From NCBI RefSeq assembly GCF_900637665.1, contig NZ_LR134386.1, positions 3,836,501 through 3,900,500 of the forward strand: DNA of 64,000 nt, in the 5' to 3' direction. The DNA is from Chryseobacterium nakagawai. GTDB taxonomy: Bacteria; Bacteroidota; Bacteroidia; Flavobacteriales; Weeksellaceae. The first letter of the stretch is position 1, and the number at the start of each line of letters is the position of its first letter. The notes under the pieces were generated by a model, which worked only from the letters and a program-made list of their open reading frames with translations, had not been told where the DNA came from and made no database searches. The translations under genes were made by a program, and so were the position numbers. This document shows, one piece after another, positions 38,201-46,943 of this stretch.

Positions 38201-39834
38201 GAAGTAATATTGGTTGATGAAAATTGCGTTGGCGGAAGACAATTTGAAGGGCAACTAATAGAAGTATAAGTAAATTTATGTTCATTCGTACCATCACCTA
38301 ATCCTCCTCTACTATTGAGTCCACATACTTTTAAAAAGCCATCGTTAGTTTTTACAAGAACAGAATTATCTCCGGCAAAAACCTGCATATTGTCTGAAGA
38401 CGATCCTACTTTTGCAGGTGATGTAAGATAGGTAGATCCTGATGTACCGTTCCCGAATGTTCCATAGTAATTGTTACCCCACGCCCATAGCGTACCATCT
38501 GTTTTAATGGCCATTGTAAACTGCATTCCTGCGGATGCATTTAACCAATTGTTTGCCGTTCCTACCTGCGTTGGGATTGATTTTGAAACTAAAGTTCCAT
38601 CTCCTAATTCTCCATAAGTATTTCTTCCCCATGACCATAGCGTACCATCGGTTTTGAGTGCTATAGAATGGCTATATCCGGCATCAACACGTTGCCAATT
38701 GTTCTCCGTTCCGATTTGAACCGGAAAATACTTATTGCCTGGTATTGCATTTACTCGTCCGTCAGAATTATTACCCCATCCCCATAGTGTTCCATTTGAT
38801 TTTACTGCCAATGTATGATAACTTCCCGCTGTGGCCATGGCCCAGTCTGTATCTGTTCCAATTTGTGTTGGGATTTTTTTGGCAATTGAAGTTCCATCTC
38901 CTAATTCTCCTTCATTATTATATCCCCAGCCCCAAAGTGTACCATCTGTTTTAATAGCTGAGACATGATAAAGCCCAGCAGTAATACTTTGCCAATTATT
39001 GGCTGTTCCAATCTGAGTAGGACTAAATCTATCTATATTAGTTCCGTCACCTAATTGGCCATAGTTATTCTCACCCCACGCCCATAAGGTACCATCTGTT
39101 TTGATGGCAATAGTATAATCAGATCCGGTTACTGCTTTCAACCAATTATTGGCTGTTCCTATCTGGATAGCCACATTTCTATCGATCGTTGTTCCGTCTC
39201 CGAGCTGGCCATTAGAATTACTTCCCCACGTCCATAATGTTCCGTCTGTTTTGATACCTACGGAATGTTCACCTTTTTTGCTAAGCGTCTGCCAGCAACC
39301 TGAAGGAACTGAAGCTTCTATATTAATAACATTTTTAAAGAGAGGTCCCCAAACCCCAGCGTTGTCTCTGATACGAACATTAAATACATGTAAGCCAGTG
39401 GATGGTAAAGCAATTCCTGTTTTGGTCAGTTGCTCGTAAGTACTGTTAAAATTACCATCGGTGGCTAATACCGGAGTACCATTTCCTTTTCCGGGATCAT
39501 TATCCCAAAAATATTCAGCCTGAGAAATGGCCAGGATGTTTGACACTGAATTTTGCTGAACATCAATGACATTTGTAAAAACAGGCCCCCAAACACCCAT
39601 ATTATCTTTGATACGAACAGAGAGTTTGTGTAAACCGATACCTGGTGTTGCAATTCCTGTTTTGGTTAATTGCTCAAAAACACTGTTGAAACTTCCATCC
39701 GTAGCTAATACGGATGTACCGTTTCCTTTTCCGGGATCGGTATCCCAGAAATACTCGGCCTGGCTCACGAACATCTGTGCCCAGCACAGCGTCGCCATAA
39801 ACAAAGCGATTATACTATAGATATATTTATTCAT
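35287..39834 (-). CDS. T9SS-exported giant protein with three RCC1 propellers (21 repeats)
   Basis: A 1515-residue exported protein. The order is: signal peptide YSIIALFMATLCWAQ; two domains of about 80 residues opening SQAEYFWDTDPGKGNG and ending with a VRIKDNxGVWGPxF strand; then RCC1 repeats 1-7, a fibronectin III-like domain (TNITSTTATIKW), repeats 8-14, a second such domain, repeats 15-21; and a T9SS type A sorting domain (LKVYPNPVSDILTI, ending VKVIKR). Each set of seven repeats starts with a Cys-Trp (GCW or SCW) and ends with CP, so each is a closed propeller. It follows the beta-helix gene by 17 bp and is co-transcribed with it. Binding partners are unknown. Confidence 0.93.
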   Translation of the reverse strand: MNKYIYSIIALFMATLCWAQMFVSQAEYFWDTDPGKGNGTSVLATDGSFNSVFEQLTKTGIATPGIGLHKLSVRIKDNMGVWGPVFTNVIDVQQNSVSNILAISQAEYFWDNDPGKGNGTPVLATDGNFNSTYEQLTKTGIALPSTGLHVFNVRIRDNAGVWGPLFKNVINIEASVPSGCWQTLSKKGEHSVGIKTDGTLWTWGSNSNGQLGDGTTIDRNVAIQIGTANNWLKAVTGSDYTIAIKTDGTLWAWGENNYGQLGDGTNIDRFSPTQIGTANNWQSITAGLYHVSAIKTDGTLWGWGYNNEGELGDGTSIAKKIPTQIGTDTDWAMATAGSYHTLAVKSNGTLWGWGNNSDGRVNAIPGNKYFPVQIGTENNWQRVDAGYSHSIALKTDGTLWSWGRNTYGELGDGTLVSKSIPTQVGTANNWLNASAGMQFTMAIKTDGTLWAWGNNYYGTFGNGTSGSTYLTSPAKVGSSSDNMQVFAGDNSVLVKTNDGFLKVCGLNSRGGLGDGTNEHKFTYTSISCPSNCLPPTQFSSTNITSTTATIKWTASNSAPNGGYLYLYSTHTVVGGIQGATSSTAADLTNLLPGTKYYWWVASYCGSSQGNWVPGGSFTTPATMDTSCWKSAAAGWGHSLAIKTDGTLWAWGYNTYGQFGDGTNTNNSKPTPVGTDNNWLKIAAGHSHSVALKTDGTLWAWGSNEEGQLGDGTNTNKNTITKIGTATDWVSIAAGSDYTVALKSNGTIWAWGENNYGQLGDGTKIRKNVPVQIGTATDWASISAGQDHTLAIKADGTLWAWGYNNSGQVGDGTRLDKLAPIKIGTATNWKSIDGGGDVSIGIKTDGTLWAWGSNFRGELGDGTTTEKYTPTQIGTETNWRIVDAGFNNSSIALKTDGTLWTWGGNSSGQLGDGTATNRSTPMLIGTAANWQSISAGMSHTLLINTNGLLAGTGDNQLGEIGDGTRLKRRIFTPVACPPACNPPGQFMSSNITSSSATLGWTAPSPAPGGGYSYMYSTNSEFGGIEGKTTSTAGNNVTNLLPNTTYYWWVASSCGYNQTNWIPAGSFTTLPTNETGCWESVSSGAFHSLGVKSDGTLWSWGANNSGQLGDGTTSPKNIPTQIGTGNSWLKIAAGYNHNVAIKTDGTIWAWGGNQHGQLGDGTTTSSNNPTQIGTATDWVSIAVGYNHTFGIKSDGTLWGWGLNDYGLLGDGTTINKNVPVQIGTANDWKMITAGSEHTLAIKTNGTLWGWGNTNNGRVGEGTTTSTIISSPIQIGTATDWKNVSAGWFHSLGMKTDGTLWGWGNNSDGQLGDGTTTSKSTPTKIGTGTNWKNVSTNNYSSSVGIKTDGTLWTWGRNTYGQLGDGTKIVRLNPTQIGTATDRKIVAAGEYTTLLINTNGFLSGTGRNDDGEIGDGTNISKPIFTPIACPKDVLAVVENTPKTDQLKVYPNPVSDILTISFDQKIHSVTIYNAAGQLILAKAIDDTKGTIDVSGFVSGLYLVKVNAANGFVKTVKVIKR

Positions 39835-39851
39835 ATATTGTATGATTAAGA

Positions 39852-41030
39852 TTATTTAGAAAAACCTGATCCGGTGATGGTTAATGTACCATTGTTAACT
39901 GTTCTTGGAGTTACCAAATAGTTCACCTGAGGTTTTCCTCCGTTATCTGCAGGCCAGTAATTTGCCCAGCTGTTAGAACCGCCATAATGTCCAACATCGT
40001 TTCTGGTAAGGTCTAAATCTGTGTATTTCACATCAGGATTTCCTGCATTTGTGTTCATACCCGTTACTGTATATGTTGTATTATCGAAATTCATATTAAC
40101 TGCCCCTGAATTGTTGCTTTGGGTCATATTCCCTTGTGTTATAAAAGAGTTCGTAGATAAATTGTAATTAGCGGTCACATTTACATTACTACTTGCGTTT
40201 TGAATACAAACATTGGTTTGACCCACTACAAAAGAAACAGCATTGTTCATAATGGCAATATTTCCAGCCGTTGTTCCATTGATGTTAATCGTAAACGGGG
40301 CCAAATCACCAGGATTAGGATTATAAACAGTATTGTTAACGATTTCGTTAGAGCTTCCTGATTTAAGATTTGTAATATTAAACCCGGTACAGAAATTATT
40401 GTAGAATTTAAAGTTATAATTGATTTGTGAAGTCTGTATCCCTCCGTTTGATATATTACCATACACCTCAATATCAGATGCGGCAGGAATGGTATCTGGT
40501 GCCACAGAATAGATATTGATAAATCCTGTTTTATTGGCCGTACATATTCCGTGAGAAAATATCAGGTTTCCCTTCACCGTACTACCGGAAACGTTGGTGG
40601 TTGTATTGATCTGATATGAAAAAACATTATTCAGATCACAATTCAAAAGATTAACAGTAGTTCTTCCGCCTGATGTTCCTCCGTTTGTTTCTAAATTATA
40701 ACTGCCAGAAGCCCCTGTACTCAGACTGCTGATGGTCACTATTCTTCCTGCTGCCGGATTAATGGTAATGTTTCCCTGGATGATATATTTATTATAATTG
40801 GTTTCTGAAACAAAAGTAAGTGACTTGTTAATAGTCAGGTTTTCTATATAAGCTGTCCCATTTGTTTTGGGTTGAATGATGATGCGGTCTCCATCTGAAG
40901 CTGCTGTAATAGCTGCACTTACTGTAGAGTAAGCACCGCCTATTCCGCCATTTCTAACATACAGATCGGCTGCAAAAGCCATAGTCCCGGATAAGCCTGT
41001 GAAGGCCATGATTAGTAGTTTTTTTGTCAT
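39852..41030 (-). CDS. Exported right-handed parallel beta-helix protein
   Basis: A 392-residue exported protein with signal peptide LLIMAFTGLSGTMAFA. The opening DLYVRNGGIGGAYSTVSAAI is the typical start of pectate-lyase-like beta-helix proteins, and the middle has Asn-rich coils such as YNFKFYNNFC and NEIVNNTVYNP. The end is TLTITGSGFSK without a T9SS sorting domain, unlike the RCC1 partner 17 bp downstream. The ATG at 41030 was chosen because the signal peptide starts there. It is the first gene of its module; the paralogue is at 45177-46352. No catalytic residues are recognised. Confidence 0.88.
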   Translation of the reverse strand: MTKKLLIMAFTGLSGTMAFAADLYVRNGGIGGAYSTVSAAITAASDGDRIIIQPKTNGTAYIENLTINKSLTFVSETNYNKYIIQGNITINPAAGRIVTISSLSTGASGSYNLETNGGTSGGRTTVNLLNCDLNNVFSYQINTTTNVSGSTVKGNLIFSHGICTANKTGFINIYSVAPDTIPAASDIEVYGNISNGGIQTSQINYNFKFYNNFCTGFNITNLKSGSSNEIVNNTVYNPNPGDLAPFTININGTTAGNIAIMNNAVSFVVGQTNVCIQNASSNVNVTANYNLSTNSFITQGNMTQSNNSGAVNMNFDNTTYTVTGMNTNAGNPDVKYTDLDLTRNDVGHYGGSNSWANYWPADNGGKPQVNYLVTPRTVNNGTLTITGSGFSK

Positions 41031-41165
41031 AATAGTATAAAAATTGGTTGGTTTAATATTAAATTTAGGTCCTTTGATTCCCAAAACTCTTCTGATAGCC
41101 AAACGTAAGAACTGTCACTTTCGGTTTTCTTTTTTAAAGCACAGAGCTTGCGGTATAGCAACTTC

Positions 41166-41204
41166 AATCAATGAATAAACATTGATTTTAAAGGTATTTT
41201 CGTT
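41166..41204 (-). promoter_or_regulatory. Conserved palindrome plus AAAGGTATTTTCGTT element upstream of the beta-helix gene
   Basis: AATCAATG and CATTGATT form an inverted repeat with a 6-nt spacer (41166-41187), followed by AAAGGTATTTTCGTT (41190-41204). The same two parts with the same spacer length occur at 46466-46503 upstream of the paralogous gene. Most of the surrounding bases differ, so the element looks selected. Confidence 0.55.
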
Positions 41205-41527
41205 GATTAAATAAGGTAACATCATAACTCTTACCACATCAAACTTTTCAGACATTGCTTCAAGCTTTTGTGATTCTCAAACTGATATAACTGTTATGAT
41301 TTTTAACAGTAAGGTATGATTTGAAAAAAGAATCATATCGATTCAATACAACTGCTTTAAAGAAATTTCAAAATTTTAATGCTGTTTTTAAATTGTTGGA
41401 AACAATTAGCTATGATGAATGGGCAAAATAAATATAGTGTAGTTCATGGTTTAATTAATTTTCACGCTTAGTTTATTAGTTTTTTAAATCCACAATATTA
41501 TCTGTTACAATTTTATATTGTGAATTG

Positions 41528-41558
41528 CAAAAGTATATTTTTATTATGAATCTTCAAA
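41528..41558 (-). promoter_or_regulatory. Complete Bacteroidota promoter of the second module
   Basis: TTTG (minus, 41555-41558) and TACTTTTG (41528-41535) with 19 bp between, the same as at 35122-35152. Confidence 0.7.
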
Positions 41559-41630
41559 TAGTAAATGAAGAATAATATTACTAAATATCAGGAATGTAGA
41601 TTAAAAAATTAACAACAAAATATTAAAAGA

Positions 41631-41660
41631 ATAGCGCCACTTAAAGATAAGTGGCGCTAT
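41631..41660 (-). terminator. Terminator of the two-propeller RCC1 gene
   Basis: ATAGCGCCACTTA and TAAGTGGCGCTAT form a perfect 13-bp stem with a 4-nt loop, followed on the minus strand by TCTTTTAATATTTTG. Confidence 0.9.
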
Positions 41661-41713
41661 TTTGAAAGATTTCATAGTTAAAGAAATCTGAGTTGTTACT
41701 TTAAGTTTAATGC

Positions 41714-44700
41714 TTATCGTTTGATAACTTTTACTGTTTTTACAAAGTCATTGGCTGCATTTACTTTCACCATATATACTCCTGATGGTAAAGCAGACAA
41801 ATCAATTGTTCCCTTAGTATCATTGATTGCTTTTGTAAGAATCAACTGCCCTGCGGCATTGTAAACCGTTACCAAAAGAATCTTTTGATCAAGAGAGACT
41901 GTCAGAATATCCTGTACCGGATTCGGATAGACTTTCAGCTGATCAGCTTTTGTTGAAACTTCTACAACGGCTAGACTGCTTGTAGGACAAGCAACAGGTA
42001 CAAAAATTGTTCTGTTAACTGTTATTCCATCTCCTATCTGACCATAATCATTAAAACCACATCCTGATAAAAATCCATTAGTGCTTATCACAAGTTTGTT
42101 AAACACATTTGCTGAAACAATCTTTCTATCAGTAGCAGTTCCTATTTTTGTAGGAATATATTTTGGAACTTTTGTACCATCACCTAAATGGCCAAAGGTA
42201 TTATATCCCCAACTCCAAAGAGTACCATCTGTTTTTATTCCTGTAGAAGAGCCATAATAGTCACCCTCCACACTCTGCCAATCTGTTGATGTTCCCACTT
42301 GCGTTGGATTCAATTTACCTGTTGTAGTTCCATCACCTAATTGTCCGGAGGAATTATCTCCCCAGGCCCAAAGTGTACCATCTGTTTTAATGGCAATAGT
42401 ATGAGAAACTCCACCAGAAGCATTTTGCCAGTTTGTAGCCGTTCCGACTTTTGTTGGAATAAGTTTTTCCGTTTTAGTTCCGTCTCCCAGTTGTCCGTTC
42501 ATATTACTTCCCCACGCCCACAGTGTTCCATCTTTTTTAATGGCAATAGTATGATATACTATAGCAGCAACGGTTTTCCAATCATTTGCTGTTCCAATCT
42601 GTATGGGAATAGTTTTGTTTATTTTTGTTCCATCACCTAGCTGACCAGATGTGTTAAGTCCCCAAGCCCAAAGGGTTCCATTCGATTTTATAGCGAATGT
42701 ATACCCATCTCCAGTGGAAATATCTGCCCAGTCAGTTGCTGTTCCGATTTGTGTTGGAATCATTTTATCAGCTGTAGTTCCATCACCTATCTGTCCAGCT
42801 GAATTATATCCCCAACTCCATAATGTTCCATCTTTTTTAATGGCTACAGTATGTGCATATCCTGCTGCTATTTTCATCCAGTTATTTCCGGTTCCAATTT
42901 GTTTTGGGGTAATTCTGGTGTTTGTAGTTCCGTCTCCTAGCTGTCCAGCACCATTTTTTCCCCAAGTCCATAATGTTCCGTCTGTTTTGAGACCTACGGA
43001 ATGATAATTACCGGCACTCACGCTTTCCCAACAACCTGTTTCAGTAGTAGGAAGTGTATTAAATGAACCTGCTGGTATCCAATTAAACTGACCGGCTACA
43101 CAATTAGAAGCTACCCACCAATAATACGTGTTGTTTGGTAATAGATTTGCCAAATTAGCTGTTGTGGTAGAAGTATTCCCCTCTATTCCTCCAAGCACTG
43201 AATTCGTACTATAAAGATAAGAATAACCTCCAGTAGGAGCTGGCGTTGATCCTGTCCAGCTAATAGTAGCCGTCGAAGAAGTAATATTCGTTGCTGAAAA
43301 TTGTGTTGGAGGAAGGCAAATTGAAGGACAACCAATAGAAACAAACGAATTTGTATTATTATTATTTCCATTACCTAACTGTCCATACATATTTTGTCCA
43401 CACACTTTTAAAGACCCGTCAATAGTCTTTACAAGAACATGATTCTCTCCCACAAAACTCTGCATATTGTCTGATGATGATCCTACTTGTGTAGGTAGCT
43501 TAGTATTAATACTTCCAGTTGTACCATTACCTAATAACCCTTTGGAATTGTTACCCCATGACCATAATGTTCCATTTGTTTTTGTGGCAAATGTAACACC
43601 GTTTCCAGCAGATATATTGTTCCAGTTTGTTTCCGTTCCTATTTGTACAGGTAAATTTTTATTAATGATAGTTCCGTCACCTAACTCACCAAAAGTATTA
43701 CTTCCCCAAGCCCATAATGCCCCATTTGCTTTTAATGCGATTGAATGGTAGCTACCAGCAACAGCACTTTTCCAATCCGTTGCTGTTCCGATTTGAACTG
43801 GAGACAATCTACTGACTTGAGTTCCATCTCCTAATTCTCCATAATAATTATATCCCCATCCCCAAAGTGTTCCATCTGTTTTTATAGCAAAAGTATGTAG
43901 CGAACCTGGTTCTACCGTTTTCCAATTAGTAGCTGTCCCTATTTGAGCTGGCACAAGCTTATTATTAGTAGTCCCATCACCTAGCTGCCCATAATGATTA
44001 TACCCCCAACTCCAGAGTGTTCCATCTGCTTTTATAGCAAATGTCTGATTGAATGAAACATGGATACTTTTCCAATCTGATGCAGTTCCTATTTGGACAG
44101 GCATATTTTTATTAATGGTTGTTCCATCTCCCAGTTGCCCATAATCATTTCTACCCCAAGCCCATAATGTACCATCTGTTTTTAGTGCTATGGTGTGGCT
44201 AAAGCCAATACTAACACTTTTCCAATCTGTTGCAGTTCCTATTAGGATTGGTGTATTTCTATCAGTTGTCGTTCCGTTTCCTATTTGTCCAGAATCATTG
44301 CTACCCCAAATCCATAAGGTTCCATCTGCTTTTATTCCTGCAGAAAATCCATCCCCCACACTAAGATTCTGCCAACATCCTGAAGGAGTTGTTGGAGTTT
44401 CTATATTAATAACATTTTTAAAAACAGGACCCCAAACTCCGGTATTATCTTTGATACGGATATTAAATACGTGTAACCCATTCGCTGGTAAAGCAATTCC
44501 TGTTTTAACCAGTTGTTCATATGTACTGTCAAAATTTCCATCAGCTGCTAAGACCGGAGTACCATTTCCAGCTCCCGGATCGGTATCCCAAAAATATTCA
44601 GCCTGAGAAAGGGCTAGTATGGTGGATGTTGGATTTTGCTGAACATTAATAACATTCGTAAAAACAGGCCCCCAAACTCCCGTATTATCTTTAATACGAA

Positions 44701-45157
44701 CAGATAATTTATGTAAACCATTACCTGGTGTAGTAATTCCTGTTTTGGTTAATTGCTCGAAAGCACTGTCAAAACTTCCATCAGCAGCCAATACCGGAGT
44801 ACCATTTCCGGCTCCAGGATCGGTATCCCAAAAATACTCAGCCTGAGAAAGTGCTAGTATTGTAGATGTTGTATTTTGCTGAACATTAATAACATTCGTA
44901 AAAACAGGACCCCAAACTCCCGTATTATCTTTGATACGGATAGAGAATTTATGTAAACCATTACCGGGTGTAGTAATTCCTGTTTTGGTTAGTTGTTCGA
45001 AAGCACTATTGAAGCTCCCGTCAGAAGCCAAAACAGCAATGCCGTTTCCGGTTCCCGGATCTGTGTCCCAAAAATATTCAGCTTGACTTACGAACACTTG
45101 TGCAGGACACAACACGGCCATAAGCAAAGCGATTATACTATAGATATAATTCTTCAT
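41714..45157 (-). CDS. T9SS-exported protein with two RCC1 propellers (14 repeats)
   Basis: A 1147-residue paralogue of the protein at 35287. The order is: signal peptide YSIIALLMAVLCPAQ; three EYFWDTDPG domains of 80 residues, nearly identical at DNA level; RCC1 repeats 1-7 (opened by SGCW, closed by IGCP); one fibronectin III-like domain (TNITSSTATISW); repeats 8-14 (TGCW to VACP); and a T9SS type A sorting domain ending VKVIKR. The RCC1 units follow the pattern IKTDGTLWAWGxNxxGQLGD. It starts 19 bp after the beta-helix gene and is translated from the same message. The partner of the propellers is unknown. Confidence 0.93.
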   Translation of the reverse strand: MKNYIYSIIALLMAVLCPAQVFVSQAEYFWDTDPGTGNGIAVLASDGSFNSAFEQLTKTGITTPGNGLHKFSIRIKDNTGVWGPVFTNVINVQQNTTSTILALSQAEYFWDTDPGAGNGTPVLAADGSFDSAFEQLTKTGITTPGNGLHKLSVRIKDNTGVWGPVFTNVINVQQNPTSTILALSQAEYFWDTDPGAGNGTPVLAADGNFDSTYEQLVKTGIALPANGLHVFNIRIKDNTGVWGPVFKNVINIETPTTPSGCWQNLSVGDGFSAGIKADGTLWIWGSNDSGQIGNGTTTDRNTPILIGTATDWKSVSIGFSHTIALKTDGTLWAWGRNDYGQLGDGTTINKNMPVQIGTASDWKSIHVSFNQTFAIKADGTLWSWGYNHYGQLGDGTTNNKLVPAQIGTATNWKTVEPGSLHTFAIKTDGTLWGWGYNYYGELGDGTQVSRLSPVQIGTATDWKSAVAGSYHSIALKANGALWAWGSNTFGELGDGTIINKNLPVQIGTETNWNNISAGNGVTFATKTNGTLWSWGNNSKGLLGNGTTGSINTKLPTQVGSSSDNMQSFVGENHVLVKTIDGSLKVCGQNMYGQLGNGNNNNTNSFVSIGCPSICLPPTQFSATNITSSTATISWTGSTPAPTGGYSYLYSTNSVLGGIEGNTSTTTANLANLLPNNTYYWWVASNCVAGQFNWIPAGSFNTLPTTETGCWESVSAGNYHSVGLKTDGTLWTWGKNGAGQLGDGTTNTRITPKQIGTGNNWMKIAAGYAHTVAIKKDGTLWSWGYNSAGQIGDGTTADKMIPTQIGTATDWADISTGDGYTFAIKSNGTLWAWGLNTSGQLGDGTKINKTIPIQIGTANDWKTVAAIVYHTIAIKKDGTLWAWGSNMNGQLGDGTKTEKLIPTKVGTATNWQNASGGVSHTIAIKTDGTLWAWGDNSSGQLGDGTTTGKLNPTQVGTSTDWQSVEGDYYGSSTGIKTDGTLWSWGYNTFGHLGDGTKVPKYIPTKIGTATDRKIVSANVFNKLVISTNGFLSGCGFNDYGQIGDGITVNRTIFVPVACPTSSLAVVEVSTKADQLKVYPNPVQDILTVSLDQKILLVTVYNAAGQLILTKAINDTKGTIDLSALPSGVYMVKVNAANDFVKTVKVIKR
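44400..45120 (-). repeat. Three 240-bp direct repeats encoding EYFWDTDPG domains
   Basis: Units with equivalent points at about 44408, 44650 and 44890 are repeated at 240-242 bp. They differ mainly at third codon positions. Two further copies of the unit open the neighbouring gene at 35287. Confidence 0.85.
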
Positions 45158-45176
45158 ATTGTTATACCATTAGTCA

Positions 45177-46352
45177 TTATTTAGAAAAACCAGATCCACT
45201 GATATTTAATGTACCACCACTGATTGTTCGCGGAGTTAGTAAATAGTTTACCTGAGGTTTAGCTCCGCTATCTGTCGGCCAATAATTAATCCAACTGTTT
45301 GAACCACCGTAGTGACCTGCGTCATTTCTTGTTAAATCTAAGTCAGTGTAGTTTATATCAGGATTTCCAGCATTTACATTCATCCCTGTTACAGTGAATG
45401 CTGTCTCGCTGAAATTCATATTAACTCCTCCTGAATTATTGCTTTGAGTCATTGCTCCCTGTGTCACAAATGGATTTGTAAATACGTTGTAACTTGCTGT
45501 CACTGTCGCATTATTGTTATTGCTAATACACACATTGGTTGCTCCTACGACAAAAGAAGCGGCATTATTCATAATAGAAATATTCCCAGTGTTTCCATTA
45601 TTTAAGTTGATGGAAAACGGTGCTATATCACCACCATAAGGATCATAGATAGTGTTATTAATAATCTCGTTGTTACTGCCTGTTTTAATAGCATAAACAA
45701 AAACGCCACGGCAAAAATTATTGTAAAACTTAAAATTATAGTTTGATTGTGAATGTGATACCCCAAAACTTGCAGCATTGCCATACACTTCAATATCCGA
45801 TGTTGCAAGACTGGTATCTGCTACCGTAGAATTAGCATAAATAGACTGTGCTTTATTAGCAGTAACTCTACCATGAGAAAAACTAATTTCCCCCAGCACG
45901 CTAGAACCAGAAATATTAGTAGTTGTATTGGCTTGATTGGTAATTACCTTATTTAAATAACAATTGTAAAGGTTTATCGTAGTTCTTCCACCGGTAGTAG
46001 GCCCGCTTGCCACTAAGCTATAAATGGAATAGTCCCCAGAACTTAAATTGCTGATGGTTACCACTCTCCCAGCAGCGGGATTGATGGTAATCGTTCCCTG
46101 AATAAAATATTTGTTATAATTAGTTTCAGAAATAAAAGTTAATGATTTGTTGATGGTCAGGTTCTCTACGTAGGCCGTTCCATTCGTTTTGGGTTGAATG
46201 ATGATTCTGTCCCCATCAGAAGCTGCAGTGATAGCCGCACTTACAGTAGAATAAGCTCCCCCTGTTCCTCCATTTCTCACATACAAATCAGCTGCATAAG
46301 CCATCGTACTGGATAAGCCCGCAAAGGCCATGATTAGTAGTTTTTTTGTCAT
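45177..46352 (-). CDS. Exported right-handed parallel beta-helix protein (paralogue)
   Basis: A 391-residue exported protein, clearly a duplicate of 39852-41030. It shares the signal peptide (KKLLIMAFAGLSSTMAYA), DLYVRNGGTGGAYSTVSAAI, the DGDRIIIQPKTNGTAY stretch, the central coils (YNFKFYNNFC) and the end LNISGSGFSK. The middle has drifted more than the two ends. It is the first gene of the module containing the two-propeller RCC1 protein. Upstream lies the conserved palindrome and, beyond it, the integrative element. Confidence 0.88.
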   Translation of the reverse strand: MTKKLLIMAFAGLSSTMAYAADLYVRNGGTGGAYSTVSAAITAASDGDRIIIQPKTNGTAYVENLTINKSLTFISETNYNKYFIQGTITINPAAGRVVTISNLSSGDYSIYSLVASGPTTGGRTTINLYNCYLNKVITNQANTTTNISGSSVLGEISFSHGRVTANKAQSIYANSTVADTSLATSDIEVYGNAASFGVSHSQSNYNFKFYNNFCRGVFVYAIKTGSNNEIINNTIYDPYGGDIAPFSINLNNGNTGNISIMNNAASFVVGATNVCISNNNNATVTASYNVFTNPFVTQGAMTQSNNSGGVNMNFSETAFTVTGMNVNAGNPDINYTDLDLTRNDAGHYGGSNSWINYWPTDSGAKPQVNYLLTPRTISGGTLNISGSGFSK

Positions 46353-46465
46353 AATAGTAAAAATTAATTGGTTTAATATTAAATTATATTTTTTTGATTT
46401 TTAAAATAATCCGCTTGTCGCTCCCCATCTTTCCTTCTGTTGGATAAAGGAGATATATGAATTTT

Positions 46466-46503
46466 AATCAATGTGTATTCATTGATTAAAAGGTATTTTC
46501 GTT
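46466..46503 (-). promoter_or_regulatory. Conserved palindrome plus AAAGGTATTTTCGTT element (second copy)
   Basis: AATCAATG and CATTGATT with a 6-nt spacer at 46466-46487, then AAAGGTATTTTCGTT at 46489-46503, as at 41166-41204. It lies about 115 bp upstream of the start at 46352. Confidence 0.55.
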
Positions 46504-46689
46504 AAATAAGTAGAAGTACATTATACCTGATACAACATAAACATCCCCAAACATTGATAGAACCTGAATTCTGAGGATTTACTGCTGATTTAAATTGTAG
46601 GAAATAAGTGTTGATGTATTTGTAAGGATAAATACAATATAGTCTTGTTCATTTTCATGATATAATTAATTTTCAGGTTTTGTTTTTAG

Positions 46690-46710
46690 TTTTTTAAAAA
46701 AAAAGATTAA
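46690..46710. other. Inferred left junction of the integrative element
   Basis: The leader of the paralogous beta-helix gene matches this region up to AGTTTTTTAAA (46688-46698), then diverges completely. I take this as the chromosome/element junction. The core attachment sequence cannot be defined without the right end. Confidence 0.5.
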
Positions 46711-46839
46711 TTTAGCCCAAAGCGGCTAATAAAGAGTAGTTTACAAGAGTGGGAAACTCTATCGGTAACGATTTAGTAATGGTGCTTACTGCACTTGCTC
46801 TCATTTGATTACCTTGTAAATCAATACTGCAAATATAAA

Positions 46840-46879
46840 AAATAAAGAGTAAAGTGCATTAGTGTTTTACCCTTTATTT
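46840..46879. repeat. Inverted repeat near the element end
   Basis: AAATAAAGAGTAAA and TTTACCCTTTATTT pair with one mismatch around a 12-nt loop. It may be a terminator shielding the element from outside transcription. Confidence 0.5.
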
Positions 46880-46899
46880 CGTCCTTTCCTTTCTACTTG

Positions 46900-46943
46900 C
46901 AATATCAATAAAATCTCCCCATTGGGGGAAAACTGTGATATTG
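46900..46943. promoter_or_regulatory. Nested inverted repeats upstream of rteC
   Basis: CAATATCA (46900-46907) and TGATATTG (46936-46943) enclose a second palindrome CCCC-ATT-GGGG (46917-46927) with almost the same centre. It lies 86-129 bp upstream of the rteC ATG and may be an operator. Confidence 0.45.

Larger units (their letters stand above)
41031..41713. other. 683-bp leader and promoter region between modules
   Basis: No gene is visible. From left to right it holds an exact -7 box TACGTTTG (minus, 41100-41107), a palindromic element shared with the other beta-helix gene (41166-41204), about 300 bp homologous to the region at 46500-46699, a full promoter (41528-41558) and the terminator of the upstream RCC1 gene (41631-41660). 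Transcription from the full promoter would make a leader of about 490 nt. Confidence 0.65.

Noticed and set aside
37111..44606. Many plus-strand frames rich in Pro, Ser and Val within the RCC1 genes
   Set aside because: They are regular shadows of the RCC1 repeats on the other strand and repeat with the same period.
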